NCBI RefSeq assembly: GCF_021412625.1
Contig: NZ_JAKCFI010000004.1
Location: 496,001-560,000, forward strand
DNA length: 64,000 bases
From: Myxococcus stipitatus
GTDB taxonomy: Bacteria > Myxococcota > Myxococcia > Myxococcales > Myxococcaceae
Reading direction: 5' to 3'
Shown here piece after piece: positions 27,226 to 36,274 of the stretch; position 1 is the first letter of the stretch; each line of letters opens with the position of its first letter. Below the pieces are notes generated by a model. It saw only the letters and a program-made list of their open reading frames with translations, had not been told where the DNA came from and did not search any database. Both the position numbers and the translations under genes were made by a program.

Positions 27226-30126
27226 TCAGGACTTGTCCGCGCGTCGCCGACCCAGCGCCAGCAGCGAGACGAGGACGCTGGCGGTCGCCGCGACGACGAG
27301 CCACGGAGCGTGGGTGGCCCGGGTCGTGCCGGCGCGGGAGGTGGGCTCGATGGGGGCGAGCGCCGCGTCTCCCAGGACGACCAGCCCCGCCCACGCGGCG
27401 GCGGGCAGGCCGTCCTCGATGGCCTCCAGCTGCGCGGCCCGCAGGGCGGCGGACGCGCTCCAGCCCCTCGCCAGATGCGCGTAGAACCGCTCCACCAGGC
27501 TGGCCGCCTCGTCGTCCCGCAGGGGCCACAGGCTCGCCACCACGGCGCGTGAGCCCGACTCGAAGAAGGCCCGCGCGAGGCTCAGCACGCCCTCGCCCGG
27601 CAGCACCGCGCCAGACGCGCTGCGGCAGCTCGACAGCACCACGAGCGCGCCTCCCAGCCGCAGCTCCGCGATTTCGCGCGGCTGGAGGATGCCGTCCTCC
27701 TCCTCCGCTCCAGGCGTGAGCACGAGGGCGGAGCGCTCGGGGGCCTCCGCGTCGACGACGGCGTGCGCGGCCACGTGCAGCACCCGCGCGCGCGACAGGT
27801 CCGCGCGCTTGAGCGCGGCCTCCGAGGCCTGTGGGCCCATGAACAACCGCGGCGCGACCCGCGTGTCCTCGAGCACCCTCGCGATGGCCCGTCCCTCGCG
27901 CCGCGCCTCGGGGAGCGCCCCGAGCCGGGCCGCCTCGGTGAAGACGCCCGCGCGCACGGTGGCCATGGCCCAGGCCTCCCGCTCGGGCGGGGCGGGGTCC
28001 GCCAGGATGAAGGCCTCGCCACCCGGCCCGAGCCGGGGCTCCTCTCGCCAGTGCCGCCACAGGCTGGCGGAGGGCACGAGCCCCAGCTCGAAGCGGGAGA
28101 CCAGGGGCGGGCCTCCGGGGTGCTCCCGCAGGGCCGCGAAGGGCAGGTCATGCAGCGGCCCGTCCGGCACCAACAACAACCGACGCACCGTGGGCGGCAG
28201 GCCGGCCAGGGCCGGCCCGAGGAGCTGGGCGTGGAGGGCCGCGGCCGCTCCGGCCTCGGAGCCGTCCCGACGTTCGACGAGCCCGGAGAACAGGGAGACG
28301 GCGGTGGCCAGCCGGGACCGTTCGGGGATGCGGTGCGCGTAAGACCCCTCGCGAGTCACCACCAGCACCCAGGCGCCTCCGGAGGGCGTGCCGAAGGCGT
28401 CCCGGTCGTGCCCCACGAGGAACACGAGCATGGCCTCGTCCTCCGCGAGCCCGCGCTCCACCTCCTCCAGGGAGGTGAACGCGGTGGCGCCGTGGGAAGG
28501 CGCGGGGCGCAGGTCGCGCTCGCCGCGCTCCAGCTCCCGCAGCTCGCGCAGGGCCTCCTCGCGCGGCCGCGCCGCCAGGGTCGGGTCCATCAAGCGTCGT
28601 TGCACCGCCGCCAGCTGCTTCCAGAGCGCTTCGCGCGCCTGCCTCCGGTCCGGCGCCTCGGGGGCTGCGGGGTCCACGGCGCTCGAGGCGAGGAGGGCGT
28701 CGAGCAGGGTCCTCGCCCGCAGCCGCTCGCTCACCGCGAAGGCGCGCTCCAGCGCTTCGCGGACCGGGAGTGGCTCGGCGTCGCCCTCGGGCTGGCTGGC
28801 CTCCAGCGTCCACCCCGCCAGGCGGTGGTAGTCGCTGGCCCAGCCCGCGAACAGCTCCGCCTGGGTCGCGGCGTCGCGCTGGAATTCGCGCAGCGCCTCC
28901 ACGCCATCCAGCGCCCGGGTGGCGTGGTGGAGCGCCTCGCGCGTGGGCTCGGTGCGGTAGGCCACCGTGCCGCGTCCCCGGAGCGCCAGGGCGAGGTAGA
29001 GCGGATCCCCATGCTCGTAGGCCAGCCACACGGCCGCGTCCGAGTCCCGCCTCGCCGCCTCCGCGTCGGTCGAGGCCCGGCGCTCCGCTCGCGTCCAGAG
29101 GCAGGCGATACGCTGCTCGGCGGAGTCCATCGACTCGGCGAGCTCCATGCAACGCTCCATGTAGCCCTCGGCCTCGACGCGCTCCCCGGGGGTGTCGCCG
29201 AGCAGGTCGACGATCAGCCGAAGGGACTGGGTCTCCAGGACCTGGTCGCGCGTGCGCTCCGCGTCGGCCAGGGCGCGCCGGGCGAGCTCGAGCACCTGGG
29301 CCTGGCCGTTGGGGGCGGGGCTTCGCGCGAGGCGGTGCACCGCGAGGTTCGCCAGGGTGAAGGAGACGCGCGCTCCCAGGCGCGGGTCCCCGGTGCTCCT
29401 GGCGAGCTCCGCCAGGCGCTGGTTGGCGTCGGTGGCGTCCTCCAGACGGCCGAGGCGGAAGGCGACCCAGGCCAGCGCCGAGAGGCACTGCTTCTTCAGC
29501 CCGTCGCTGCCCGCCGGGAAGGCCAGCTCCTCCGCGCGCTTGAGGAGACGGAACGCGCGGCCCAGGTCATGCCCCACCTCGGAGAGGTCGGTGCCCTCGA
29601 TGACGAGCGCGCGCGCGAGCAGGTCCGGGAGCCCCGACCTCCGCGCCACCTCACCCACGCGACGGGCCAGTGCCCGACCCTCTTCCAACCGTCCCTGTTT
29701 GCGCACGACGGTGCGCAGGTTGATGCCCGCGAGGACCTCTCCCTCCGCGTCTCCGAGCCGGTGGAAGGTCTCCATCGCCCGGGCATAGGGCTCCTCCGCC
29801 TCCTTCGAGGCCGACAGCAGCTCCACGTGTCCCTGGACCATCATCAGCCAGGGCTGGTCGGGGTGTTCTTCGCGGAGCGCCACCAGCATCCTCCGCACCT
29901 CGTCGCGCCCCTCGGTCTGCTGGGCGCGCTGGTAGAAGCACATGGCGGCGTCCCGCTCCTCGGGGTGCTGGAGGAACCGCTGACGACACCGCTCCAACTC
30001 CTCCGCCGGGGAGAAGGCGGGTTCGGCGGCCCGGGCGGGCGCGACGAGCAGCGCCGCGCCCAGACAGACGAAGGCGAGCCAGCGGCGCGGTCGCGACCCC
30101 CCGTCACGCCGCGCCGCGAGGCTCAC
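27226..30126 (-). CDS. Secreted or anchored TPR-CHAT protein
   Basis: A 966-residue protein. The GTG start at 30126 overlaps the preceding stop (GTGA), and it is followed by a signal peptide (WLAFVCLGAALLVAPARA). Residues 40-560 are alpha-helical TPR-like repeats. The C-terminal CHAT caspase-like protease domain has the catalytic dyad His788 (LHVAAHAVVD) and Cys834 (VLSSCRSASG), both intact. A transmembrane helix (WLVVAATASVLVSLLAL) closes the protein with a short basic tail. The topology places the protease outside the cytosol, tied to the membrane. It is the last gene of an ECF sigma operon. The substrate is unknown. Confidence 0.9.
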   Translation of the reverse strand: MSLAARRDGGSRPRRWLAFVCLGAALLVAPARAAEPAFSPAEELERCRQRFLQHPEERDAAMCFYQRAQQTEGRDEVRRMLVALREEHPDQPWLMMVQGHVELLSASKEAEEPYARAMETFHRLGDAEGEVLAGINLRTVVRKQGRLEEGRALARRVGEVARRSGLPDLLARALVIEGTDLSEVGHDLGRAFRLLKRAEELAFPAGSDGLKKQCLSALAWVAFRLGRLEDATDANQRLAELARSTGDPRLGARVSFTLANLAVHRLARSPAPNGQAQVLELARRALADAERTRDQVLETQSLRLIVDLLGDTPGERVEAEGYMERCMELAESMDSAEQRIACLWTRAERRASTDAEAARRDSDAAVWLAYEHGDPLYLALALRGRGTVAYRTEPTREALHHATRALDGVEALREFQRDAATQAELFAGWASDYHRLAGWTLEASQPEGDAEPLPVREALERAFAVSERLRARTLLDALLASSAVDPAAPEAPDRRQAREALWKQLAAVQRRLMDPTLAARPREEALRELRELERGERDLRPAPSHGATAFTSLEEVERGLAEDEAMLVFLVGHDRDAFGTPSGGAWVLVVTREGSYAHRIPERSRLATAVSLFSGLVERRDGSEAGAAAALHAQLLGPALAGLPPTVRRLLLVPDGPLHDLPFAALREHPGGPPLVSRFELGLVPSASLWRHWREEPRLGPGGEAFILADPAPPEREAWAMATVRAGVFTEAARLGALPEARREGRAIARVLEDTRVAPRLFMGPQASEAALKRADLSRARVLHVAAHAVVDAEAPERSALVLTPGAEEEDGILQPREIAELRLGGALVVLSSCRSASGAVLPGEGVLSLARAFFESGSRAVVASLWPLRDDEAASLVERFYAHLARGWSASAALRAAQLEAIEDGLPAAAWAGLVVLGDAALAPIEPTSRAGTTRATHAPWLVVAATASVLVSLLALGRRRADKS

Positions 30127-30635
30127 TGAGGCGTCTCCGCCGGGCGGCAGTAGGCGGTCAGGGTCACCGGGCCATCGGGACCTGGCTCCGGCTGCGGCAT
30201 CGGGGCCACGCACTCCTGTGGGGGAGTGGGCGGGGTGGGGGACGTGGACCACCGCTCGATTGTCAGCACCCCCGCGGAGAACTGGGGCCCATCCGCCGGG
30301 GCGCTGGCGAACGCGTGCAAGCCCCCCGTCGAGGTCGCCACGTACGTGAGCCGCAGCGGCGAGCCCTCGCTGACCAGCCCCGAGGTCTGCGCCACGATCC
30401 TCCCCGCCGAGTCGCGCAGTTGGAGGACCACCGACACGCTCGCGCCCGTGCGCACGCCCGTCTCCACCACCGACGCGACCACCTGGTCTCCGACCTGCCC
30501 GGAGAGGGCCGGCGTCTGTGACGTCATCTGAGGAATGGAGGCCGCGGCGAAGGCCCCCATCCCCACCACCATGAGGAGCGCGAGCGCCCCTTTCACCACG
30601 TTCCCCCAGGACTTCCTTCCATGCGTCGTCTTCAT
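30123..30635 (-). CDS. Small exported protein of the CHAT operon
   Basis: A 170-residue protein starting MKTTHGRKSWG, with GGGGGAATCC just before. A hydrophobic segment (GALALLMVVGMGAFAAASI) acts as signal or anchor. The body contains an Ig-like or bacterial-adhesion-like beta segment (SVSVVLQLRDSAGRIVAQTS, PLRLTYVATSTGGLHAFAS) and ends in a Pro-rich tail with two cysteines. The stop overlaps the CHAT gene start by four bases, so it is likely a partner of that protein. The family is not recognised. Confidence 0.75.
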   Translation of the reverse strand: MKTTHGRKSWGNVVKGALALLMVVGMGAFAAASIPQMTSQTPALSGQVGDQVVASVVETGVRTGASVSVVLQLRDSAGRIVAQTSGLVSEGSPLRLTYVATSTGGLHAFASAPADGPQFSAGVLTIERWSTSPTPPTPPQECVAPMPQPEPGPDGPVTLTAYCRPAETPQ

Positions 30636-30669
30636 CGGATTCCCCCTTGGACCTTCCATGCGCTGCGCT

Positions 30670-31404
30670 TCACTTCACCCGGTTCACGAACGTGGCGCTG
30701 CGCCGCACCTGTCCGTCCGGCAACCTCGCTTCGACCTGCCACAACACCTTCGCCCCCGACGGCAGCGGCGCGAGCACCGACGCGGGCACCTGGTACTCGG
30801 CGCGCTCCAGTGAGTCCACCCGGTGCGTCACGCCCAGGTCCTCCGAGGAGAGCTGGAGCGACCAGCGCGTGCCGTCCGGGCCCGCGCTCCATCGCAGGAT
30901 GAACGTCTGACGGGGCAGGAATCCCTCATCCGGAAGCAGCGAGGAGACCTGCTCGGCGTCCGCGCCGCGCACGCGGGGCTCATCCGGCCCCTGCCGGAAG
31001 GACACGCCGATGACGACACAGACGAGCGCCACGACCGCCACCGCTCCCCAGGCCGGGCGGCTCCAGGCGAAGCGGAAGCGCCGCTGCGCGCGGTGCGCCC
31101 GTCCGTCGTCGCGCCGGGCACGCGGGTCCGGTGATGTGTCCCCCGTGGAGTGGGCCTCCTTCGCGGCGCGGGACAGCTCGTGGGCCAGCCGCCACGCCGT
31201 GGCCCATCCGGGGTCCGCCGCCACGCGGGCCACCACCGCGCGGCGCTCCTCGGCGGGCAGCTCCCCGCTCACCGCGCGCCACACCAGGTCGGCGTCCACC
31301 GGCTCGCCATCCTCGAGCGGCTCCTCGCCCTGGACCGCTGCCCGCAAGCGCTCGACGGTGGCGTCATCCGGTTGTCTCTTGTCGTCGCGTGGTTGTTCGC
31401 TCAC
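30670..31404 (-). CDS. Anti-sigma-factor-like membrane protein
   Basis: A 244-residue protein with a cytosolic N-terminus of about 120 residues (helical, with LVWRAVSGELPAEERRAVVARVAADP resembling the zinc-less anti-sigma fold), one transmembrane helix (WGAVAVVALVCVVIGVSF) and a periplasmic beta-rich domain. The GTG start overlaps the sigma gene stop by four bases (GTGA). Position and topology identify it as the likely regulator of the adjacent ECF sigma factor. The HxxxCxxC zinc motif of classic ZAS proteins is absent, so the anti-sigma role is inferred. Confidence 0.78.
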   Translation of the reverse strand: MSEQPRDDKRQPDDATVERLRAAVQGEEPLEDGEPVDADLVWRAVSGELPAEERRAVVARVAADPGWATAWRLAHELSRAAKEAHSTGDTSPDPRARRDDGRAHRAQRRFRFAWSRPAWGAVAVVALVCVVIGVSFRQGPDEPRVRGADAEQVSSLLPDEGFLPRQTFILRWSAGPDGTRWSLQLSSEDLGVTHRVDSLERAEYQVPASVLAPLPSGAKVLWQVEARLPDGQVRRSATFVNRVK

Positions 31405-31985
31405 GGCTCGAATCCCTTGCTCGAGAGGCACAGGCGCAGCGCGCCCAGTCCGCGGTAGACGAGGTTCTCGGTGCGTTTGCCATCCCACCCCAGGAGCTCC
31501 GCGGCCTCCGGGACGGTGTGGCCCTGTAGATACAGCGTCACCGCCAGACGGCGGTCCTCGACGAGCTTGCTCAGACAGTCGCGCACCGCGCGGGCAATCT
31601 GCGAGGCGTTCGCGGACTGCTCCGGGTTGCCCATGGCCACGGGCTGCTCCGGCAGGGATTCCACCACTTCCAACCCCACCTCCTTGCGGCGCTCCACGCT
31701 CCGGATTTCGTCCACCAGCGCGGTATAGGCGACGCGGTACAGGTAGGCGGGAGTCCAGCGTTCGCGGTCCGGCTCTCTTCGCTGGAGCTCCATCAGCCGC
31801 ATCATCGCCGCCTGCACCAGGTCGTCACGGCGGTCCGCGAGGCGGGGTGGGCACACCCTGCCCACGGCCTGGCGCAGCGCCCCGCGGAGTTTCTCGAGCT
31901 CGCTTCCGAGCGAAGGGCCCGTGTCGGGAGCCCGCCTCTGCCTCGGTTCCAAATGGACAAACCTCCGAGAGGCGCTGATGGTCAT
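31401..31985 (-). CDS. ECF-type RNA polymerase sigma factor
   Basis: A 194-residue sigma factor. Region 2 is seen in DDLVQAAMMRLMELQRR and WTPAYLYRVAYTALVDEIRSVERR, and region 4 in LVEDRRLAVTLYLQGHTVPEAAELLGWDGKRTENLVYRGLGALR with a clear helix-turn-helix. The start MTISASRRF at 31985 follows GGGAGC. A frame opening 22 codons earlier is less likely. It leads a four-gene operon (sigma, anti-sigma-like, small exported protein, CHAT protein) and probably drives transcription of that operon in response to an envelope signal. Confidence 0.88.
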   Translation of the reverse strand: MTISASRRFVHLEPRQRRAPDTGPSLGSELEKLRGALRQAVGRVCPPRLADRRDDLVQAAMMRLMELQRREPDRERWTPAYLYRVAYTALVDEIRSVERRKEVGLEVVESLPEQPVAMGNPEQSANASQIARAVRDCLSKLVEDRRLAVTLYLQGHTVPEAAELLGWDGKRTENLVYRGLGALRLCLSSKGFEP

Positions 31986-32077
31986 CGAAAGCTCCCGGGG
32001 CGGCAAGGGGCGGGCGCAAGATGGAACGGCACCGGAAAGATGCGGGTGCATGGCTCTCCGGTGCGGGAGCCGGGTGG

Positions 32078-33970
32078 CTATTGCAACGCGGCGTCCCAGG
32101 CGATGAGCCGCACCTCGCCCGTCGTGAGGCGGACCGCGGACACCACGAAGCGACCGCCGCCGAGGAGGGTGCTCGCCACGCTCGACGAGAGGATGCCGCC
32201 CGCCAGCGACTCACCCGTGCGGCGCAGCTGCCCCGCGGCGTCGACGTCCCACGTGTAGAGCCGCAGCCGGCCCGTCGTGTCGCGCACGGACGTCACCAGG
32301 TGCTTGCCCGTCACGCGCGTGGCGCGGACCTCCGTGATGTAGCCGCCGTCCGCGTCGTCCTTGCGGGTGAGCTGTCCGGCCGAGTCGATTTCGAAGGCGA
32401 TATTGCGCAGCTGTCCGGACGCGGTGCGCACGGAGGCGACCACCGCCTCCCGGAAGGCGGAGACGGCCACCGTGGAGAGGGCCACGTCCGACACCGTGCC
32501 CGCCACGAAGCTCCCCTTGCGCACCAGCTTCTGGTCCGTGCCCAGCTGCCACGTCGTCAGCTCCAGGTTGCCCGCGGCGTTGCGCACGGCGGTGACGACG
32601 CCGCTGAACTGGCCTCCGGTGTCGTTCTGCCCCTGGCCCTGCGTGACGTAGGTGAGCGCGAGCCGGGTGCCCTCCGGGCCGTACACCGTGCCGATGGGGC
32701 GGAAGCTCGCCAGGTCCGTGGTCAGGTCCCACGTGGTGAGCTCCAGGCGCCCGCTGGCGTTGCGCACCGCGCTCACCACGCCGAAGGTGGAGCCGAGCTG
32801 CGCCAGCGCGACCTCGCTCGCCGCGCCGCCGCTGGTCTCCGCCTTGCGCTCGAGGGCTCCGTTGGTGGTGACGCGCCACGCGGTGAGCTTGAGGTTGCCC
32901 GCGCTGGTGCGCATGCCCGTCACCACGTCCCGCCCCGCGCCCGGACGCGTCAGCGCCACCTGGCTGCCCTCGGTGGAGACCGCGCCGGAGAGGGCGCGGA
33001 GGGTCCCGTCACCCGCCAGCCGCCAGGTGTTCACCGCGAGCTGTCCCGCCGCGTTGCGCGTGGCCGTCACCAGCGTGTCGGTCGAGGCCACCAGCTCCAC
33101 CTCGCTGGCGCTGTCGCCCGTCGCGTCACCCCGGCGCAGGAGCGGGTCCGGGTGGATGGCCGCGGGGAACAGCATGAGCGGCTCGTTCTGGAGGGGGACG
33201 AAGTCGTCCGAGGAGTCGTAGTCCACCGCGCCCGACTTCTGCCACGCCTGGTGGTAGGGCAGGGGGATGGCGGTGCCGACGTTGAATCCGTCGATGACGG
33301 GCGCAACCTGGATGTGCAGGTGCGGATGGGCGGACGCCCCGGAGCTGCCCACCCGCCCGATGTCCTCCCCGCGCTTGACCCTCGCGCGGAGCGAAACGGG
33401 GACGATCGTCTCCCTCGGGTAGTCGCCGACGCGGTCCTCGGCGTTGTTCACGAACTGCGCGGTGTGGGGGCACAGCTCGGCGGGGACCGAGTCTGGCTGC
33501 ATGTGGGCGTAGAGGATGTCCTTGCCGTCGTCCGTCCGGACGACCAGGTGGTTGCCGGCGCGGGGAATCCGCAGCGGGTTCGACGTGCGCCCCGGGTGGG
33601 GCACGCTGTCGCCTGGGTAGACCTCGGGCTTGAGGCCCTCCGGGGCATTGCGCCAGCAGCTGATGACGACGCCGTCCGCGATGGCCTGGACGGGGACGCC
33701 GTAGAGAATCCAGTCGGAGTTCTTCGGGTCGGCGGCGTAGTCCGCGAAGTCCGGCCAGATGCGCGTGAAGCGCTTCTCCGTCGGATGGAAGCGCACCGCC
33801 ATCAGGTCGCGGGGGTTGGTGTCACCGTGGTCGCTGGCAATCCACCAATAGGTTCCGGCGGGGAGGTCCGCGCTGGAGCCGGGGAAGGGGTATTGCGCCA
33901 GGGCCACGGGACATGACGTGAGCAGCGCCGCGGCCGTGAGCCGGGCGAGCGTTCGGGAATACGTGGACAT
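32078..33970 (-). CDS. M23-like protein with seven C-terminal repeats
   Basis: A 630-residue exported protein (signal peptide to ALA-QYPFP). Residues 60-265 match the LytM/M23 metallopeptidase core: VPVQAIADGVVI, LYAHMQPDSV, VKRGEDIGRVGSSGASAHPHLHIQV. The HxH zinc ligands (HLH) and the preceding His in YAHM are present, but the usual first His of H-x3-D is Pro here, so activity is doubtful. The C-terminal 350 residues contain seven copies of a motif like VVTAVRNAAGNLELTTW, the number expected for a seven-bladed beta-propeller. A role in cell-wall binding or processing is inferred. It may be co-directional with, but is 92 bp from, the sigma gene. Confidence 0.85.
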   Translation of the reverse strand: MSTYSRTLARLTAAALLTSCPVALAQYPFPGSSADLPAGTYWWIASDHGDTNPRDLMAVRFHPTEKRFTRIWPDFADYAADPKNSDWILYGVPVQAIADGVVISCWRNAPEGLKPEVYPGDSVPHPGRTSNPLRIPRAGNHLVVRTDDGKDILYAHMQPDSVPAELCPHTAQFVNNAEDRVGDYPRETIVPVSLRARVKRGEDIGRVGSSGASAHPHLHIQVAPVIDGFNVGTAIPLPYHQAWQKSGAVDYDSSDDFVPLQNEPLMLFPAAIHPDPLLRRGDATGDSASEVELVASTDTLVTATRNAAGQLAVNTWRLAGDGTLRALSGAVSTEGSQVALTRPGAGRDVVTGMRTSAGNLKLTAWRVTTNGALERKAETSGGAASEVALAQLGSTFGVVSAVRNASGRLELTTWDLTTDLASFRPIGTVYGPEGTRLALTYVTQGQGQNDTGGQFSGVVTAVRNAAGNLELTTWQLGTDQKLVRKGSFVAGTVSDVALSTVAVSAFREAVVASVRTASGQLRNIAFEIDSAGQLTRKDDADGGYITEVRATRVTGKHLVTSVRDTTGRLRLYTWDVDAAGQLRRTGESLAGGILSSSVASTLLGGGRFVVSAVRLTTGEVRLIAWDAALQ

Positions 33971-34356
33971 GGGACTGCCTCGCGGGGCGGGCGGCCCGTC
34001 GCCGTCATGGCGAGCCATGGTCGCGCCTGCCCCTGGAACGCGATTTCCCCCGCTTTTCCCTCACCCTCACGCGTGGTGGTTCCAACTCCTTGTATTCACG
34101 AGTGATACGGACATTCGTCCGGCGTGGAACGCGCGGACGCGGGGCATGGCGCGAGGTGTCGGCGCGTGGTCACTGCGCGGCGTGGACGCGGACGGCGTGT
34201 CGGTCCCGCTGGCCAGCGGGACGTGGCGTCCCTATACCAGGAGGCGGATGGGCGGCAGGTAGGATGGCAGGAGCGTTTCCTGGCGAGTCACGCGGACGTG
34301 TGAGCGTTCTGCTTCTCCGGTGTGTTGGCTGAGTCCCTCTCCCAAGGAGGTCGTCC
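33971..34356. promoter_or_regulatory. Divergent intergenic region with a perfect 20-bp palindrome
   Basis: About 385 bp between the leftward M23-like gene and the rightward histidine kinase. The main feature is a perfect palindrome at 34203-34222 (GTCCCGCTGG and its complement, no spacer). It could be an operator or fold as an 8-bp hairpin with a GGCC tetraloop. The AAGGAGG at 34344-34350 is the ribosome binding site of the next gene. I see no gene here. Confidence 0.6.
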
Positions 34357-35586
34357 TTGCGAAGATTCGAGGATCCCCTCCCGCCCGAGGTGCTGACGCA
34401 CGATGACGCCCTCGTCCTGCTGGAGGCCGTCCGGGAGCTGGCCCACCTGCGGACGCTGGAGGACGTGATGGCGCTGGTGCGCCGCGCCGCGCGGCGGCTC
34501 AGCGGCGCGGATGGGGTCACCTTCGTGCTGCGGGAAGGCGACCTGGTCCACTACGCCGACGAGGAGGCGATCGCGCCGCTGTGGAAGGGGCGACGCTTCC
34601 CCATCGAGGCGTGCATCTCCGGCTGGTCCATCCTGAACCGCGCGCCCGTGGCCATCGAGGACATCTACGCGGACGAGCGCATCCCCCACGAGGCCTACCG
34701 CGCCACCTTCGTGAAGAGCCTGGTGATGGTGCCGGTGCGCCGCTCCGACCCGGTGGGCGCCATCGGGGCGTACTGGGCCGAGCGCCGCACGCCGGGGGCC
34801 CGCGAGGTGGCGCTGCTGCAGACGCTCGCGGACTCCGCGGCGGTGGCGGTGGAGAACGGGCGGCTCTACGAGGCGGAGAAGGCGGCGCGGCGCGCGGCAG
34901 AGGCCGAGGTGCGCCTGCGCGGCGAGCTGCTGGCGATGGTGTCGCACGACCTGCGCAATCCCCTGGGCGTCATCACGATGACGTCGTCGCTGCTGGCGCC
35001 CCTGTTGACGCCGCTGAGTGGACGGGCACGCCACCACCTGGAGACGCTCAACCGCTCCGCCTTGAGGATGGAGCGGCTCATCCACGACCTGCTCGACTTC
35101 GCGGCCATCGAGGGCAGGGCCTTCCGGTTGAACCCGGTGGCCCATCCGCTCGCGCAGCTGCTCGAGCAGGCCGCCGACCTGGGACCGCTCGCCCAGGAGC
35201 GGGGCATCGAGCTGGCGCTGTTGCCACCCCCGCACGAGGTGGAGGTCCGCTGCGATGCCGACCGCGTGCACCAGGTGTTCTCGAACCTGGTGGGCAATGC
35301 GGTCCGCTACACGCCCTCGGGTGGCACCATCACCATCGCGGCGGAGGTCCGGGAGCACCAGGTGGAGTTGAGCGTGTCCGACACCGGCTCCGGCATCGCC
35401 CCGGACCTGCTGCCCGTCCTGTTCGACCGGTTCCAACGCCCGACGACGCGCATGCCGGGCAGCGGCGTGGGCCTGGGGCTCACCATCACCCGCGGCATCG
35501 TCGAGGCGCATGGCGGCACCGTCCGGGTGGCGAGCGAGGTCGGGCGTGGGACGACCTTCACGTTCACGTTGCCGCTGGAGGCCTGA
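34357..35586 (+). CDS. GAF-domain sensor histidine kinase
   Basis: A 409-residue soluble kinase beginning at a TTG, supported by a perfect AAGGAGG six bases upstream. Residues 20-175 are a GAF domain. The HisKA domain has the phospho-acceptor His in MVSHDLRNPLG, and the HATPase_c domain shows the N-box NLVGNAVRYTPSGG and the G-boxes DTGSGIAPD and SGVGLGLTITRGIVEAHGG. No membrane segment or receiver domain is present, so it probably senses a cytosolic ligand or redox state and phosphorylates an unlinked regulator. Convergent with the GNAT gene, 16 bp away. Confidence 0.92.
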   Translation: MRRFEDPLPPEVLTHDDALVLLEAVRELAHLRTLEDVMALVRRAARRLSGADGVTFVLREGDLVHYADEEAIAPLWKGRRFPIEACISGWSILNRAPVAIEDIYADERIPHEAYRATFVKSLVMVPVRRSDPVGAIGAYWAERRTPGAREVALLQTLADSAAVAVENGRLYEAEKAARRAAEAEVRLRGELLAMVSHDLRNPLGVITMTSSLLAPLLTPLSGRARHHLETLNRSALRMERLIHDLLDFAAIEGRAFRLNPVAHPLAQLLEQAADLGPLAQERGIELALLPPPHEVEVRCDADRVHQVFSNLVGNAVRYTPSGGTITIAAEVREHQVELSVSDTGSGIAPDLLPVLFDRFQRPTTRMPGSGVGLGLTITRGIVEAHGGTVRVASEVGRGTTFTFTLPLEA

Positions 35587-35602
35587 GCGGCGCGCGCCGT
35601 GC

Positions 35603-36088
35603 TCAGCGGGCCGGGGGGCGGGGAAGCTCGTAGCGGCCATCCGCGACGCGGTGGAAGCCCAGGGCCTGGGCCAGGCGGATGGCGTCGAGGTTCTCGGGCC
35701 TGGTCAGGGCGAAGAGTCCCTCCAGTCCGAGCGTGTCGAACGCGAAGGTGAGCAGGGCGCGTGACGCCTCGTGCGCGTAGCCCCGCCTCCACTCCGCCGG
35801 GTCCAGCTCGCAGCCGTACTCGGCGACGGACGCGCGAGGCGTGGCCTTGCGCACGCCGCACGTGCCGATGACACGCCCCTCGCGGGTGATGGCGAGCTGG
35901 TACTTCGTCCGTGGCACCTCGGTGGCCCAGCGGCACAGCATCTCCACGAAGGCCCGGATGTCCTCGACCGTGGGCGGCGGCGGGCCGTAGTGCGCGAGGT
36001 AGGCGGGCTTGGTCTGGTAGGCGATGACGCTCGGCGTGTCCTCGGGGCGGAAGTCCCGGAGCACGAGGCGCTCGGTGTGCAGCTCCAT
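35603..36088 (-). CDS. GNAT-family N-acetyltransferase (RimJ/RimL-like)
   Basis: A 161-residue acetyltransferase. It opens MELHTERLVLRDFRPEDTPSV, typical of the RimJ/RimL branch. The acetyl-CoA loop is near WRRGYAHEASRALLTFAFDTLGLEGLFALTRPENLDAIRLAQALGFHRV. The enzyme should transfer acetyl groups to an amine of a protein or small molecule in the cytosol. The start at 36088 is chosen because the upstream frame is not conserved-looking. The substrate is unknown and the surrounding genes give no hint. Confidence 0.9.
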   Translation of the reverse strand: MELHTERLVLRDFRPEDTPSVIAYQTKPAYLAHYGPPPPTVEDIRAFVEMLCRWATEVPRTKYQLAITREGRVIGTCGVRKATPRASVAEYGCELDPAEWRRGYAHEASRALLTFAFDTLGLEGLFALTRPENLDAIRLAQALGFHRVADGRYELPRPPAR

Positions 36089-36274
36089 GGCATCGCATCC
36101 TGCCCGCGCTGGGGCGAACCGCCCAGCCCCGTGGACCCGGGCCTTCATGGCCTGTCGCTCCCATCCCGTGTCAGACCTCCAAGGTAGGAAGGAGTGGACA
36201 CGTGGTCGAGGGTGGGGTTCCACTCGGGGGAGGCGAGGCGGATGATGGGGGAGTGGGGAGTCGGAGGGCAACAG

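Noticed and set aside
33918..34262. Small plus-strand frame of 114 codons before the GAF kinase
   Set aside because: It overlaps the start of the M23-like gene and contains the 20-bp palindrome. No ribosome site or domain was seen.
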